Shown here: piece by piece, positions 41,795 through 53,884 of the stretch
Layout: every line of letters begins with the position of its first letter
Numbering within the stretch: the stretch's first letter is position 1
Source: Phaseolus vulgaris
Taxonomy: Eukaryota > Streptophyta > Magnoliopsida > Fabales > Fabaceae
Direction: 5' to 3'
NCBI RefSeq assembly: GCF_000499845.2
Contig: NC_023758.2
Location: 19,234,034 to 19,298,033 of the forward strand
DNA length: 64,000 bases
Program-made: the position numbers and the translations under genes
The notes under the pieces: model-generated
Database searches by the model: none
Seen by the model: only the letters and a program-made list of their open reading frames with translations
What the model was told of the DNA's origin: nothing

Positions 41795-44144
41795 CTAGGC
41801 CCATTTTGCCATAAGAGACATGCCACCCGCACCTAAAAACACTGCTAGGTAAGATTTTAGTTGAAGGGTGATGCTACCCTGCAACCTCGGGCTCATGAAA
41901 TCAGCAGAGAGAAGGTCAACCAAAGCCATGTAGATCAAAAGACCAGCAGAAGAAGCGTTGAGCAACCCCACAGTGATTAGTGCACTTGGGCTGTTCTCTT
42001 TGTAGGTCGTGGACAATGCAATTCCTAGGGCAATTCCAAATGGGGTTGTCACGGAGAAAAAAAACACCATGATGGCCTTCTTTAAGAACTTGTACTGAGC
42101 CTGTTCAAAACAAAGGGTTAGTTTTATCAACATAGAAATGGAAAACTTAATTATGCATGTTCATACTCTTTCTGGTACATATATATACCTGCAGAATGCA
42201 TCCTCCTAGACCCATGCCTTCAAACATTTGATGGAAGCAAAGCGCTGCTATAAGACCTTTTATGGTGCATGTGTTGTTTGAGGCTCCCACGCCAAGACCT
42301 ATAACCACTGAGTGAACCACAATTCCAAGTTCTAATACCTGCATTTTCAACCTTCATTTGCTTACAATAATATTAAATTATATATTCACCTGCTTAAATT
42401 ATCATCATCTGGATTACTGTAATATTTTTGCATATCTGCCCCTCGTGTATATAACTGAGTTCACTTATTTTGGTTAGATTTTCCGATTTTATATAGTGGG
42501 AAGCGTTGGTATGTTATTTGAATCACACGAGTCATGAGCGAAACAATATAAGAGATCAAATATCACTTCTAACTTAAAATTCATAAGATGATGAATTTGT
42601 TGGTTTTTTTTCTCTTAAATAATGTTCTTCTTACTTATCTCCATCCAATTTAAGACTTTCAATTCAATAATTAAATTTTTCACAATCTTTTCCTCAATAC
42701 AAATTCAAGTGTTTGTCTTTTATCCAGGTGTATATTCTTTATGCATACATGACTTCAATTATTTATTTTTTCAAGGTACGGACAAAAAAAGTCAATACGT
42801 AATTGGAAGTATTTGAATTCAATAAGTCATAAGTTAATTTATATAAAATTTTTGAGGTCATCACAAAATCTTAAAATAACAAGTTTGGATGTATTTTTTT
42901 ATTGTTAAAAAATTATTGAATAAAATTAATGTTAGAAAAAAATTAATCATTATATTAAATAAACTATATATTAATTTAAAGATTAAAAAATTATTAATAT
43001 CTAAAATAGTTTTTATTATTAATAAAATTTATAAATTAATTTTTAAATTGATATCTAATTAATTATTGAGATAAACTCCATACATCTTACTTTATAAATA
43101 GACTCTAAAGTATTTTGAAAACCAATTAATTTGAATTATTTTTTAGTTGTTTAGTGTCTTATATTTTTAATAATTATATATTAATGAAAAAACTTTTTTT
43201 TAACAGATAAAAATTATATTATTTATTTTAAAATATACATTACAAAAATACCTAGTTTTTTTACTTGTTCTATTATACAATTTAATAATATATAATGATA
43301 TACAATATAAATATTAAATAAATATTTATAGCAAATCAGTATCTGATTAAAATACCCTAATTATGGACGATGCAAAAGCTTTAAAAGAATTATTATATGA
43401 TCTAAAATCATCATGTCCTGGTTTAGTACCTTATGACAAAAGTTAACAAAACTGTGTTTACTTTGCATGAGAGAAATAGTGAGCAACAAAACTGTGTTTA
43501 CTTTGCATGAGAGAAACAATTATTACCATGGCAACAACACGATAGCGTAGAAGCTGTGAGTTTTGGCCTTCTGTCTTGTTCTCAGAGTGGTGGTGGTGGT
43601 GGCCATGGAAATGGCCAAAGTTAACAGCAGAAGCCATCTCTCGGTCTCCACCACCTGCAGGGCTGCTCTCAGCTGGAATAATCTCAGTCCTAGACTTCTT
43701 GGTATAAACACTAGTGGCCAAAGAGTCCACCATCATCGTTATTAACGCAGAAAACATAGCCACAAGTCCCGAAAACGGAAACTCATGCCACGGTTTCTCC
43801 TTCAAGCAATCAGACCACAACATGTCAAAGGAATCGGGAAGCACGTGCATGAAGCCCGTTCCAAGAATTATACCAGCCGCGAAGCACTTCACAATTATGA
43901 AGAGATCGTTTTCAGGGCTCAAGGCTGGGACTGAACGTGTCACTAAGGGTAGTGTCACACCAATTATGCTAGAGACTAAGATGGTGAATATGGCTATGAG
44001 TTTTAGTGGCAGGGCTTTCTTTTTGTTGTTGCATGTGTTTGTTGATTCAGCTTCACAGTCAGCCACAGCTTGAGGTGTGAGAAGAGTGAAGAGAATGAAG
44101 AAAACAAAGATCATCTTGAAAAGAGTCAGTGAAGTAAAGGCCAT
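41795..44144 (-). CDS. ZIP-family zinc/iron transporter
   Basis: Moves Zn2+, Fe2+ or related ions into the cytosol across a membrane. Exons 44144-43527, 42338-42189 and 42100-41795 join in phase 0 with GT-AG introns (357 aa, typical of plant ZIP/IRT proteins). An N-terminal signal peptide ([20 protein letters not shown], then QAVADC) precedes eight predicted spans. The variable loop between spans III and IV carries the His-rich metal-binding run HFHGHHHHH. Span IV contains [14 protein letters not shown] and span [16 protein letters not shown], the metal-site histidines and glutamate of the family. The protein ends SLMAKWA. An upstream in-frame ATG at 44162 exists, but the TATA box at 44203-44196 favours the ATG at 44144. 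No defects were seen. Plasma membrane and ion specificity cannot be read from sequence. Confidence 0.94.
43445..43516. repeat. 40-bp tandem duplication next to the ZIP intron 1 donor
   Basis: AACAAAACTGTGTTTACTTT...GAGAAA occurs at 43445 and again at 43485, period 40, inside intron 1 within about 10 bp of the 5' splice site (43526-43525). The first four-fifths of the unit is identical in both copies. Confidence 0.85.
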
Positions 44145-44195
44145 TTTGGTTGTCTTTCTCAAACTCTACATGTCACTCACGTCTCACTGTGATTC

Positions 44196-44203
44196 TTTAT
44201 ATA
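44196..44203 (-). promoter_or_regulatory. TATA box of the ZIP gene
   Basis: CTATATAAAG on the minus strand lies about 52 bp before the ATG at 44144. It predicts a leader of roughly 20 nt and places the alternative ATG at 44162 at or before the transcript start. Confidence 0.65.
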
Positions 44204-44204
44204 G

Positions 44205-45490
44205 ACGATATCTGTTTTCTTTAATTAATAGCAGCAAACAAGTTCACCACATACGATAAAATAATTCCATGAGGGATGCATAACACCAACTAATGTTATT
44301 AATAGAAAATTAACCGTACAAAATGGGTACTACGGCAAGGATCACAGATCCATTGCAATAGAATATTAGAGAAAATGTTTGTATATAGAAATTGGTACTG
44401 AAGTCAATGCATATGAGAGAGACGGAGGCAAGTAGAGATAATTTAGGTTTTGCATAAACGAACTAGGATATGAAGTGTTTCATGGATCATGCTGTGTTGA
44501 AGTAGTCAGATAAAGATGCTATTTATAATCTATAGCGATGGTTTAAAAAATTATTATTAAAAGAAGAAGTAAACTGCTACGTAGGTGCGCCCCTGATAAA
44601 ATATCCGAATTCATCTCTTCATCATGTTGTTTATGATGAGTGCATCATTGCTCTTTCCCTCTTCTCCATTTGACTATGTTTGCTATGGATATATAGGGTT
44701 TAATAAATAAATTTATCTCATTATATATTATAATAGATAAAATAGTATTTCAATTTGTAATTTGTCACTATATTATTATTCTCAATATTAACACTATGTA
44801 TTATCATGTGAAACTTCAAAAGAGTTATTATATGATATAAAAAATATTACAAAATAAAAGTACTATTTTATGTAAAAATCAAACAAATATGTCATTTTAT
44901 GTTAATTAACATTTATCAGTTTGTTCGACCACTATTATTTTTTTATATTTTTTAATTTAATAAGCTAACTACTTATTAGTTTTACAATAGCTTAAAAATT
45001 AGTTTATTATTACAATTGACTAATGTAAAATCCGAAAACATTGGCATATAGGGGCTTCGGTTATTTGTTAAAATCAATGGTCCATATGTAGCATTCTTGA
45101 TGTTTTGAGTTGACTTTTAGGCTAAAAGTAAATTTCTAGACCAAAATTGGTGGGACAGGAGTGAGAGATATTATGAATATCTTCTTTACATATTTGGACT
45201 ATGGGTAGGGGAAATCAGAGTTTGACCAGCTTTTGGGTACCTTTGATTAATAAGTTTAGAAAAAAAAAATAAAATTGGCATCTTGGAAGGAAAACATTTA
45301 TCTTATCATTTGCGGGTAGGATGTGTTTAATCAAAGCAGTGCCAACTGCTTCGCCCTTGTAATTTTTTAATCTTTTTTTTTAAGATGCCACAACAAGTGC
45401 AAACCAAATAAAAAAAAACTAATTGAACTCTATATGGAGTTGGGGGCAGTGAGAATAAGAAGATTTGTTGGGTTAATTGGGGGATATATC
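44205..45490. other. ZIP upstream region and spacer
   Basis: Non-coding, AT-rich. I see no further gene and no clear mobile element in it. Confidence 0.5.
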
Positions 45491-45837
45491 CATGAGTTCT
45501 TCCGCCAGCCCCATAAACTTTTAAAATAGATAAATTACTCTTAGTAAAAAAATAAAAATAGAAATTTTATTTTCCACCGTTGTGTGAAAAAGAAGGTGTT
45601 TGGTGCTTGGTGTGGGGGTGACGGTACTTCTTGTGGTGGTACTGGCGGTACTACTGTGGTGGTAACGATAGTGGTGATGTCGGCAATGTTGCTCTAGTGA
45701 TGTTGTTCCCGGTTTGCTCGTCATTCTTAGGTAAATTCTTCATTCAATCTGGTGCCTTAAATAGTTATTTTTATATTAGTTAATCCACTGGATCAACGGA
45801 TCACACAATTTGTAACCATTTATGCGAAGTAATCATG

Positions 45838-46300
45838 TTACGGATTACGTAATATGGAAGTTAGTTCCGGATCCAGAATAACATTCCAAATTACTCAATC
45901 CGTAATATAACATTATGTTCCGCATTATTGTAATCCATAATGTTTTTCCAGTCCAGAACTAAGTTTCATATTATGTAATCCGAAAGAGAAACACAAAATT
46001 AAAGTGTTTTGAATTAAGTAATTCGTACGTATACCGGATCCAAAGCTAACCAATTCACACTTCCAGATTGTGTAATCCGGTACTAAATGAACTATGGATT
46101 ATGTAATCCTGAAGTCTTTTTAGAACTTCAAATATGCCTTACGGATTACATAATCCAGAATTCATTTTGTTGTTAAAAATTGACTTATGGATTACGCAAT
46201 CCGAAAGTCATTTTTAAGTTGTCAAATGCTTTACGGTTACCCAATCCGGAAGGTATTTTGTAGTTCTAAAGTGAGTTATGGATTACACAATCCGGAAGGG
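45838..46300. repeat. Left array of GGATTACGTAATCC palindromes
   Basis: About ten degenerate copies of GGATTACGTAATCCGGAA. The best are at about 45840, 46095, 46142, 46190, 46234 and 46280, spaced 44-48 bp. Each is a palindrome with an ACGT centre in most copies, followed by GGAA or GAAA. Confidence 0.85.
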
Positions 46301-46441
46301 AAATTGAATGTTGTTTTTATTTTGCATATTTGTGTGAATTTATGAAAATTATAATAAAATGCAAATTTATGTTTTATGAATGAAAGTGTAAGTATGGACA
46401 TGTAGGTTGGATTGATTACAAAATGATATGATGAAGTAGAA

Positions 46442-47840
46442 ATGATATGTAGTATGGAAGAATTAATGAATTTTGTGCATCAACATGAATTGGTTGAAGG
46501 GGACTATAGTACCCATTTTACAATAGATAAGGTGTTTTCTTCGCGAGAAGACTTAATTGAATTGGTTTGTAGGGTTGGTTATGGACTTGGTTTTGTTATT
46601 GTCATTATTAGGTCTGACATAGCAAATGGAAAACAAGGGAGAAAAACATATGTCTTGTTAGGCTGTGAAGGGGGGAGGGGAGGGGTAGTTACATAAAGTA
46701 CAAGGATAGTTTGGAGGTTAGTGTAATTGATACTCAAAAATCTCAATGTCCCTTTAAATTGCGAGGTAAACCTATTGGAAAGGGTCAAGGTTGGGTACTT
46801 AAGGTAATTTTTTGTACTCATAATCATGATTTGTATGATACATTAGTTGGTCATCCATATGCAGGAAGATTAAAAGTGAATGATAAGCCGGGTAACATAC
46901 TACGTACTTTGAAGGAGAATAATGAGGACAATATGACAACAATAAAACAAGTATAAAATGTAAGATACTCGTACAAGGGATTAGTTATAGGATCGAGAAT
47001 TGAATTACAACCGTTAATGATGTTGTTAGACTGTGACAATTATCTTCAATGGAGTACGTGTCATGAGTCTTCCAATATTGTTAGTGATATTTTTTGGACT
47101 CATCCTGATGTTGTAAAACTTTTGAATGCATTTAACATTGTATTCTTGATGGATACGACTTACAAAACAAACAAATATGAACTGCATTTGCTTGAGATTG
47201 TTGGTGTGACTTGTACAAGTTTGTCTTTTTCTGATGGTTTTGCGTTCTTATCTAGCGAGAAAGAAAAGAACGTCATATGGGCACTACAAAAATTTAAAGG
47301 GTCACTTTTGACATCGCATGTGAGGCCTGAACTCATTGTTTGTGATGGAGATCTTGCTTTGATGAATGCCATCAATATTGTGTTTCCTAAAACAACAAAT
47401 ATTCTTTGTCGGTTTCACATCAATAGTTAAAGAAAAGTGTAAAATGTTGGTAGATTCTGTCGAGATTTGACAAGTTGTGATGGATTCATGGAGGACTATC
47501 ATTGATTGTACAAAGATTTCTAAATTTGATGGGTTTGTTAAAAACTTTTAAACTATTTGTTCACTGTGACCATTAATTGATGAATATGTGAAGAACACAT
47601 GGATTATTCCACACATAGAAAAGTTTACAAATTCGTTAATGCATTTAGAAAATACAACATCAAACAGGTATATCAAAATATACTTTTACTTTGTTTAGAA
47701 CGTGTATAACGTTAAATTGTTTTATGTTTTATACTTATACAGGGTTGAATCAACTCATTGGCCTTTGAAACGAATATTACAAAATAGCATGGGAGACTTA
47801 TGCTCGTGTTGGGATGCTATCAACAACATCCACGAACATT
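46442..47840 (+). pseudogene. MULE transposase with FAR1-like N-terminal domain, decayed
   Basis: Starts near 46442 (MICSMEELMNFVHQHELVEG). After a frame break at a G-run (about 46675) it gives YKDSLEVSVIDTQKSQCPFK and LRGKPIGKGQGWVLKVIF with CTHNHDLYDTLVGHPYAGRL, a FAR1-type WRKY-GCM1-like zinc domain. Then ILRTLKENNEDNMTTIKQV and, after another break, LMMLLDCDNYLQWSTCHES, DIFWTHPDVVKLLNAFNIVF. The MULE core follows, with MDTTYKTNKY (first Asp), VCDGDLALMNAINIVFP (second Asp) and CRFHINS. After stops, THWPLKRILQNSMGDLCSCW marks the distal core. The tail, including any SWIM finger, is missing. It is a different subfamily from the MULE 1 transposase. Confidence 0.85.
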
Positions 47841-47989
47841 ACATGATCGTCTAGTGTATACCGCCACGTCATTTGTCACGCTCCAGGATAACTGCAACGC
47901 TGCCTCCGTACTCTCATATGCGTCAGTGCCTTCAGTGACCTGACGACAATCTATCATGCACTAAAGGATACTAACAATGCGCCTAAATA

Positions 47990-49743
47990 TATCCTGCACC
48001 AACTTCAAAATAAATTACACTTGTCAAATATATTATTTAAGAACATAACAATAAAAAATCTTACCAAATGTGCATACTCATCTTGAGACGAGGGACCTGC
48101 TTGCTCAACATTTGGACTACGAAGGTGACGACGTGGTACATGTACAACACTGGGTTGATCTCCAACCTCACCTCTACAAATGTATGGGTGTGACATCATC
48201 CTAAACCAAGACATGTCAGGAACACATGCAGATGGACTAGAAGCAACTGTCAAACCTGTCACCAAGTGGTGATCATACTACAACCACCTTTGATTAATGA
48301 CATGTGCACCAAGACCCTCAGCCGACATTGGTGATGATGGAAAGCTATGCTCATAGTAAAATTGGTGCAACACATGATCGGGCATATGTCTCTTAATAAG
48401 CTGCCCAATCGCAGGTGACTTGAGAATAAATAAATGGTCTCAAATGGTCTGCTCAACCTGTGGTCCTCATATGGAGTCCAGATGACGTCATCGTGTGTGA
48501 GTCCATCCAACAACACCCGCACATCACCAACAACACAAATCTGATGGGCAAAACTATATCGTGTTCCCCGCAGGTATACCTCGTCATATGAGGGATTAAT
48601 ATCCTTTCTTCCCATGCCCGAGAAGTGCTCATAAATCCATGCATGTGTAATTCGATCATATTAATTGTAAACTATTTAATACAAAACATTATGGAATAAT
48701 GTAACATGTGATTGCTAATTTATTTATATGGTTTCATACCTGAACTAGTGTCGCATAACTGCCAAACTGTTTCGTCTTAAAATAGCATGCATGCCCCAAC
48801 TGCTCATATAGATGTGTAACTGTTGTTGCTCCCCATGCGTATCCACAACATATATGTAGATTTTTGAATAACAACAAGTACGAAATAGAAACAAAGGTGA
48901 TACTTTTATCTGCAAAAATAGTGCATCCAACTTGATGCAATAAGTAAGCCCTATCAGCACACTCTCAAGACTCCTGAGCGCAACATCCCTCGTATATATC
49001 TCGGAGCCAGCTCAATCGTACGTGGGTGCCTCGACATTGCTTCATCTCAGTCTTTCCACGAGCCTCCCCCACCCCTAGTAACTCAACTAAAATTATTTCA
49101 ACTTCATTGTACTCTAAGGGCACATATGTAGGGAATTGACCCAAATTGGGGAGGTGTGAAAGAGATGACACATCATCAAGTGAGATGGTCATCTCACCTA
49201 CATGAAGATGGAAAGAGTTCATCTCCCTGTGCAATCTTTTGACAAAGGCTGAAATCAACCCCTTGTCCCCCACCTCATAACTTATATTACAAAAACTAAA
49301 CAATCCAGAATTTTGTACAAGAAGCTCAATATCAGCACAAGGCATCCCAAATTTACGTAATTTCCTATCATGGGATACCAATTTAAGTTCTCCTCGATCT
49401 TAATATAAAATTTGTATATATTCAATATAATTAAATCAATTTAAATAATAATTAACACAAACAGTTTAATTGAAGGTTTTTTGGTTCTTACCTCACCCTC
49501 CCAGAGCTTAACAACAACATGGTTAACAAAAATTACCAGTAAAGACATATCAAAAGGTCCTCCAGGAAACCCTTCTCCTTGGTCTACTTCGTCATCATCC
49601 CGTAATCCTTGTTTATTGTCATTATCAATATGAACATCAGCATCAATCATTTCCTTAACATCACATCGGTCTCTTCTACGGACGGTTGTCGTTGGTCTTC
49701 TACGATCATGACCCTGAGATCCAACACCTTTTGTTTTAGCCAT
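47990..49743 (-). pseudogene. PMD gene carried by MULE 2, decayed
   Basis: Minus strand. Exon 1 is 49743-49497 (MAKTKGVGSQGHDRRRP; short acidic linker; FVNHVVVKLWE). Exon 2 is 49398-48740 (DRGELKLVSHDRKLRKFG, GLISAFVKRLHREMNSFHLH, VGEMTISLDDVSSLSHLP, RGTHVRLSWLRDIYEGCCAQ), with a TGA at about 48965, then ADRAYLLHQVGCTIFADKS and GATTVTHLYEQLGHACYF. Later exons hold AWIYEHFSGMGRKDINPSYD, RVLLDGLTHDDVIWTPYEDH and RLGSLLRDICPIM (48640-48270), and a last piece lies at 48265-48005. The order is that of PMD proteins often labelled 'serine/threonine-protein phosphatase 7 long form homolog' or MAIN-LIKE. The 3' splice site before AWIYEHF is not recognisable. It differs from the MULE 1 PMD, which is a separate branch. 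Confidence 0.82.
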
Positions 49744-49884
49744 ATTTGTCCACAACACAATGTGAATTTTAATTATTTACAAATAAGATAATGAATAATA
49801 TAATCATCAAGTTGTGTACGTAATATAAAATATAAAAAATGTTTTTACAGAAGTGGTTGGAACCTTGAACACAAAAAGTCAACG

Positions 49885-50180
49885 CTGAGGATTACATAAT
49901 CCGGAACACAAAAATTGTAACTTCCAAATTACGTAACCTGGAACCTAATTGGACAAACCTACCAGATTACGTAATCGAGAACCTTACCAAACAACTACCA
50001 ATACTGTATTACGTAATCCATAATTTATTGCAACCCTAAATCCTACCAGATTACGTAATCCGAAACTTCTTGAAACCTTTAACCCTATCGAATTACGTAA
50101 GCCAAAACCTAACTAAACACTCACCAGATTACGTAATTTGGAACCTATTTAACCATAAAAAATACCGGATTACACTATGC
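49885..50180. repeat. Right array of ATTACGTAAT palindromes
   Basis: Seven or eight copies of (G)ATTACGTAATC(CG), at about 49890, 49932, 49971, 50008, 50050, 50091 and 50130, spaced about 40 bp. It mirrors the left array at 45838-46300. Confidence 0.85.
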
Positions 50181-50475
50181 CCTTTCAAATGCTTCCGCCA
50201 TATTGCAATTAAAAATGAAAACCAATGAAATTACTAACCTGTGGATGAAGAGGGCAGTGGTGAATGGTGGAGAAGGAGAGGTTTAGAAGGGATGAGAGCT
50301 TTGAGAGAAGGAGGAAAGCTTTGAAGGAGGTGGGAGAGGGGGTGGGAGTTGCACCGCTGGGGCAACGTGAGAAAGTAAAAGTAGGTTAAAGTTAAATTAG
50401 GTTATATTTTAATTTTTTTTACTGAAGGGTATAATGGTAAACTCGCTTTTAGTATGGGTGGCGTAAGAAGTCATG
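50181..50475. other. Right terminal segment of MULE 2
   Basis: Contains a purine-rich GGAGAAGGAGAGG...GGTGGGAGAGGGGGTGGGAG run (50268-50350) and the inner flank of the degenerate TIR. No gene was found. Confidence 0.45.
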
Positions 50476-50539
50476 AATGTGCAGGAAGAAACAATCATAT
50501 ATGTGACAAGAAAAAGGAAGGGGAATCAGGCTCAAAGGT

Positions 50540-51600
50540 TTGAAAGATTTTAATTCAACTCTACTAGTTAAGTGGATATGGAGGTTGGGCCTAGAGGGAA
50601 AGGAACTTTAGAAATAAATACTTGAGTCAAAGTATGGTGGGTGGAGAAATATGAAGGATAGAAACAATAGTAAACACTTTTAGTGGTATTTAAGTGGTGG
50701 AAGGAAGTTAAAGAGTTATGCAAATCTTAAAATGGAAGTTGGTTTGATGAGAGTAAAAGGCGGGTGTGGTGGGTAATTGAAAAAATTCCTCTTAAGGAGA
50801 GCATACCTAGAGTGTATGCTAACGCAGTGCATAAATACATAAAAATATTGAAAGCAAGGTTTTGAGAGAATGATCTTCGAAATTGGCACTTAGCATGTAG
50901 AAAAGAGTGATTTGAGTGAGAGAAGCCTTTGGTTGAAGGACTAATGGACAGTAGGCTACATGACATTCAACTTCATGTTGATAAGGTAAATTTGTTGGGT
51001 GTCGAATCTTAGCAAAAAACAAAGCGTTCTTAGTTTAGTTAGTCTATGATATACATTATAAAGGTATTGAGGGTAAGATTAGGAAAGATATTCTCATATT
51101 TGTGGAACTCTAAGGCTCTTCCTAGTGCCAAATTCTTTGCTTGGTGTGTACTTAAGTGGAAGGTAGCAATAAAAGTTAATTTGGGTAGGAGAGGAATATT
51201 ACAAGGTTATCTGAGGTGTGCATTGTGCACATCCCAATTTGAGTCTCTTAGTTATCTATTTTATGAGTGCAAAATCGCATGTTTGGTCTGCAATAGATGG
51301 TTTGGTATTTCTAATGTAATACATAATCAACCTAAAGATCATTTCTATTAGTTTAGAACTGATTTACTTAATGAAAAAGGGAACCGAGTTCGGTAAGGGG
51401 TCTGTGTTGTAGTGATTTGGAATATCTAGACACAAAGGAACAAGGTAATATTTAACAATGGAAAAGTAGATGCAAAAAATATTTTCAATGTAACACAACT
51501 AAAAATCTAGGCATGGATAGGAATAAACACAAAAAATCTCAGTCACATACTCAAATTGGTCCTAAACCTAAATGAATGTATGAAAATGTTGGGATAGGTG
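50540..51600 (+). pseudogene. LINE ORF2 C-terminal fragment (zf-RVT)
   Basis: Plus-strand reading: LLVKWIWRLGLEGK (50560), later KIFSYLWNSKALPSAKFFAW and KVAIKVNLGRRGILQG, CALCTSQFESLSYLFYEC (51090-51270, the zf-RVT domain with its CxxC), then VVIWNI.TQRNKVIFNNGKVD (51410-51470). This is the C-terminal end of an L1 ORF2 with several stops. It is a different copy and orientation from the LINE at 25480-27613. Confidence 0.78.
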
Positions 51601-51711
51601 TAATAAGGTATGTAAATCTCAGCTAGTGTCATTGTTCCTTTCTATGATCTAGCTTTTACTCTGGTCACTATTGTTCCTGGAATGGTTTAGTTATGTTTGT
51701 CGGTGTGAGAT

Positions 51712-52530
51712 TGTACCGCCCTGGTAGTCGGAAGTGATGACGTGGCATCAAGCTACGGTATAGACGTGTTGACGAGACGCCAGGTTGGCAGAAGGGAAGG
51801 AAGTCGGGGGGCTCGTGAAGTCGCCAGTTATTAAGTTGGCGTGCTCCGATCTCCAGCACACCAGAATCGGCGGTCACCGGGTTAAAGATGAAGTCGCCAG
51901 ATGTAAACTCAGGCGACCAAGTGATCAGAGATCGTCGGAGCAAGCACATCGCCGAAGATAAGGGTGGTGCAGATTATGAAGGCGGCCGGCGAGACCATAG
52001 GGAAGGTGTGTACGAAGGCACCCTAGCTCGCCAATCCAGTAGAGATCGCACTCCAGGACAGCTATGCACTGAGTAGTATCATGCATAAGTAACTTAGCCA
52101 AAGGAGAGTCAGAAGCGGCGCCCAAGTCAAGGAGGCTCCAGATGATGGCACGTGTACAGCTGGATGCGAGCCACGTGTCCAGATGTGTAACTGCCAGGAG
52201 AGAGAAAGTGCCCAGGTATATAAGGGTTTCCCAACGAACTTCTGAGGTACACACGTTCAGATTGTCTTCTTTACGCTTGCGAGTTCTTGAGTATACTGTG
52301 AGAGAGAACATTGCACGGTTCCTTGAGAGTTCTTGAGTGTTATTCTTGAAGTATTTGGTGGTTCAGTCACTGACTTGGGCGTTGGAGTGCGATCGGCCGC
52401 AGCGGCGCCGCTCAGTTCTTTTGCAGGTTCTTGAGGTGGATCGCGGTGAAGGACGGAAGTTGACGCGGCGCACACGTCGATCCGAGTTTGACGAGACAAG
52501 TTTCAACGTTCTGGTCAACAGGCAGGATCA
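51712..52530 (+). mobile_element. Gypsy (Tat) solo LTR with 5-bp target duplication
   Basis: An 819-bp TGTACC...GGATCA unit flanked by GAGAT (51707-51711) and GAGAT (52531-52535). It matches the 3' LTR at 4605-5423 along its whole length, with scattered substitutions and small indels. No internal gypsy sequence is left, so it arose by LTR-LTR recombination. It sits just downstream of the LINE fragment. Confidence 0.93.
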
Positions 52531-52535
52531 GAGAT

Positions 52536-53884
52536 GAAGTCATGAATTGGATCAATTATGTGCTGCTCTTTTATTGTTTATCAACTGTGGGAGGTAGATT
52601 GTATTCCTATTTTTAAAGGGATATGGAGTTCAGATATAAGATCCAGAGTATATAGAGAACTATCATTTGTTAGGTATTTCAAAGAAATGGAATACCTTCA
52701 TAGTTGTAAAAAGGACATGCCATTATTTTTTGTTGCATAGATGGAGGAAATGGAAGGACCTACTGATTCAGATGTTGAGAATCAGTAACAAGTTGTACGT
52801 CCAAGTTTGTTGACAAGTACAATGCAAATATGAAGCTTAAGATTATTTGTCTTTCTGGATACAAGTATTGAATTATGTAGTGATGCTACCCATCCTTCTT
52901 TAAGTCCTGCTAAGCATTTTGTAGTCATTGTTATACACAAGACTTCTTTATACCCTTACAATCCAAAGAAGATATCTACATCATTTTTGCACTGGGAGCA
53001 TGATGCACAGGTTATTGCAAATCATGGTGATTTTTGGGACTGTTTGTGAGAAGGAAGAAGTTTAGGATGTGTTTTTTTTTAATGTTTTTTTTTATGGTAC
53101 ATGGCATTGTAATTTAAAGTTTCTGAAATGTTAAAATATAGGGCTACATAACCTAATATATTTTTTATAATAAGGGTTTAAATATCTCATAAATATTGTA
53201 ATTTATTTTATTCGATTATTTACTGACAATTAAATAAATTTATTTTATGAAGCTTATCATACTTATTTAAATTAAAAAAAAAAGTTTAAAGTCATAAAAA
53301 TAAACATTTTTTAGGGTTTTAGATCTCAGTTTTAACAATGAATTGTGACCAATTTATCCAAGAGGCTTATTATTGTCAATTATAGAAAATTTTGTAAATG
53401 ATATACCAAATAAAAAATTAAAAGAAAATCAAAAATAAAATCTATAAACTTTTTGAAGATACCTACTTAAAAACTGTGATAAAATAAATTTAAATTACCT
53501 TTCTAGACTCTTCCTAATATCCTTATCTAATTAAAATGATCAAGCACTCATTCATTTTAAGCTTTACTTTGAAAGGTGAATATAATGAGATAATGACATA
53601 TAATCTTAATCAACTTTTGTCAGCTGGCGTGAGTCATTTTGAGGAAGGGTTGTACATGTAATATGTCTTTTTATATTATAGGTTTTTTTTTATATGGATT
53701 GGAGTATCCTACTAATCCTATTTATTATATTTTTATTGTAGATAAAAAAAACTCATCCAAACTACAAATTTTATACATAAAACTTCGAAATGCTTATTCG
53801 GAAATATAAAAAAACAAATTTCAAATATTATATTATAATTTAATTATTTTCAAATATAAAAAATATTGTAATTTATTTGGCTAT
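52536..53884. other. Unassigned AT-rich region
   Basis: Short open stretches occur (for example 52558-52740, VYQLWEVDCIP...), but none has a recognisable domain. 53050-53880 is AT-rich low-complexity DNA. I see nothing further that I can support. Confidence 0.45.

Larger units (their letters stand above)
45491..50475. mobile_element. Mutator-like element 2 (second PMD-carrying MULE)
   Basis: About 5 kb containing a MULE transposase pseudogene on + and a PMD pseudogene on -, with arrays of ATTACGTAAT palindromes near both ends (45838-46300 and 49885-50180). Outside the arrays there is a degenerate terminal inverted repeat: CATGAGTTCTTCCGCCAGCC on the left (45491) against CATGACTTCTTACGCCACCC on the right (reverse complement, ending 50475), followed by similar TAGTAAAAAAA blocks. 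No 9-bp duplication could be matched, so the outer limits are approximate. It is older than MULE 1. Confidence 0.72.

Noticed and set aside
44145..44162. Start of ZIP at the upstream ATG (44162)
   Set aside because: The TATA box position implies transcription starts at about this point, and the ATG at 44144 gives a cleaner signal peptide. The upstream ATG is not excluded.
43523..44259. Open frames overlapping ZIP exon 1 in other frames
   Set aside because: The ZIP frame has signal peptide, spans and metal motifs. The others have none.
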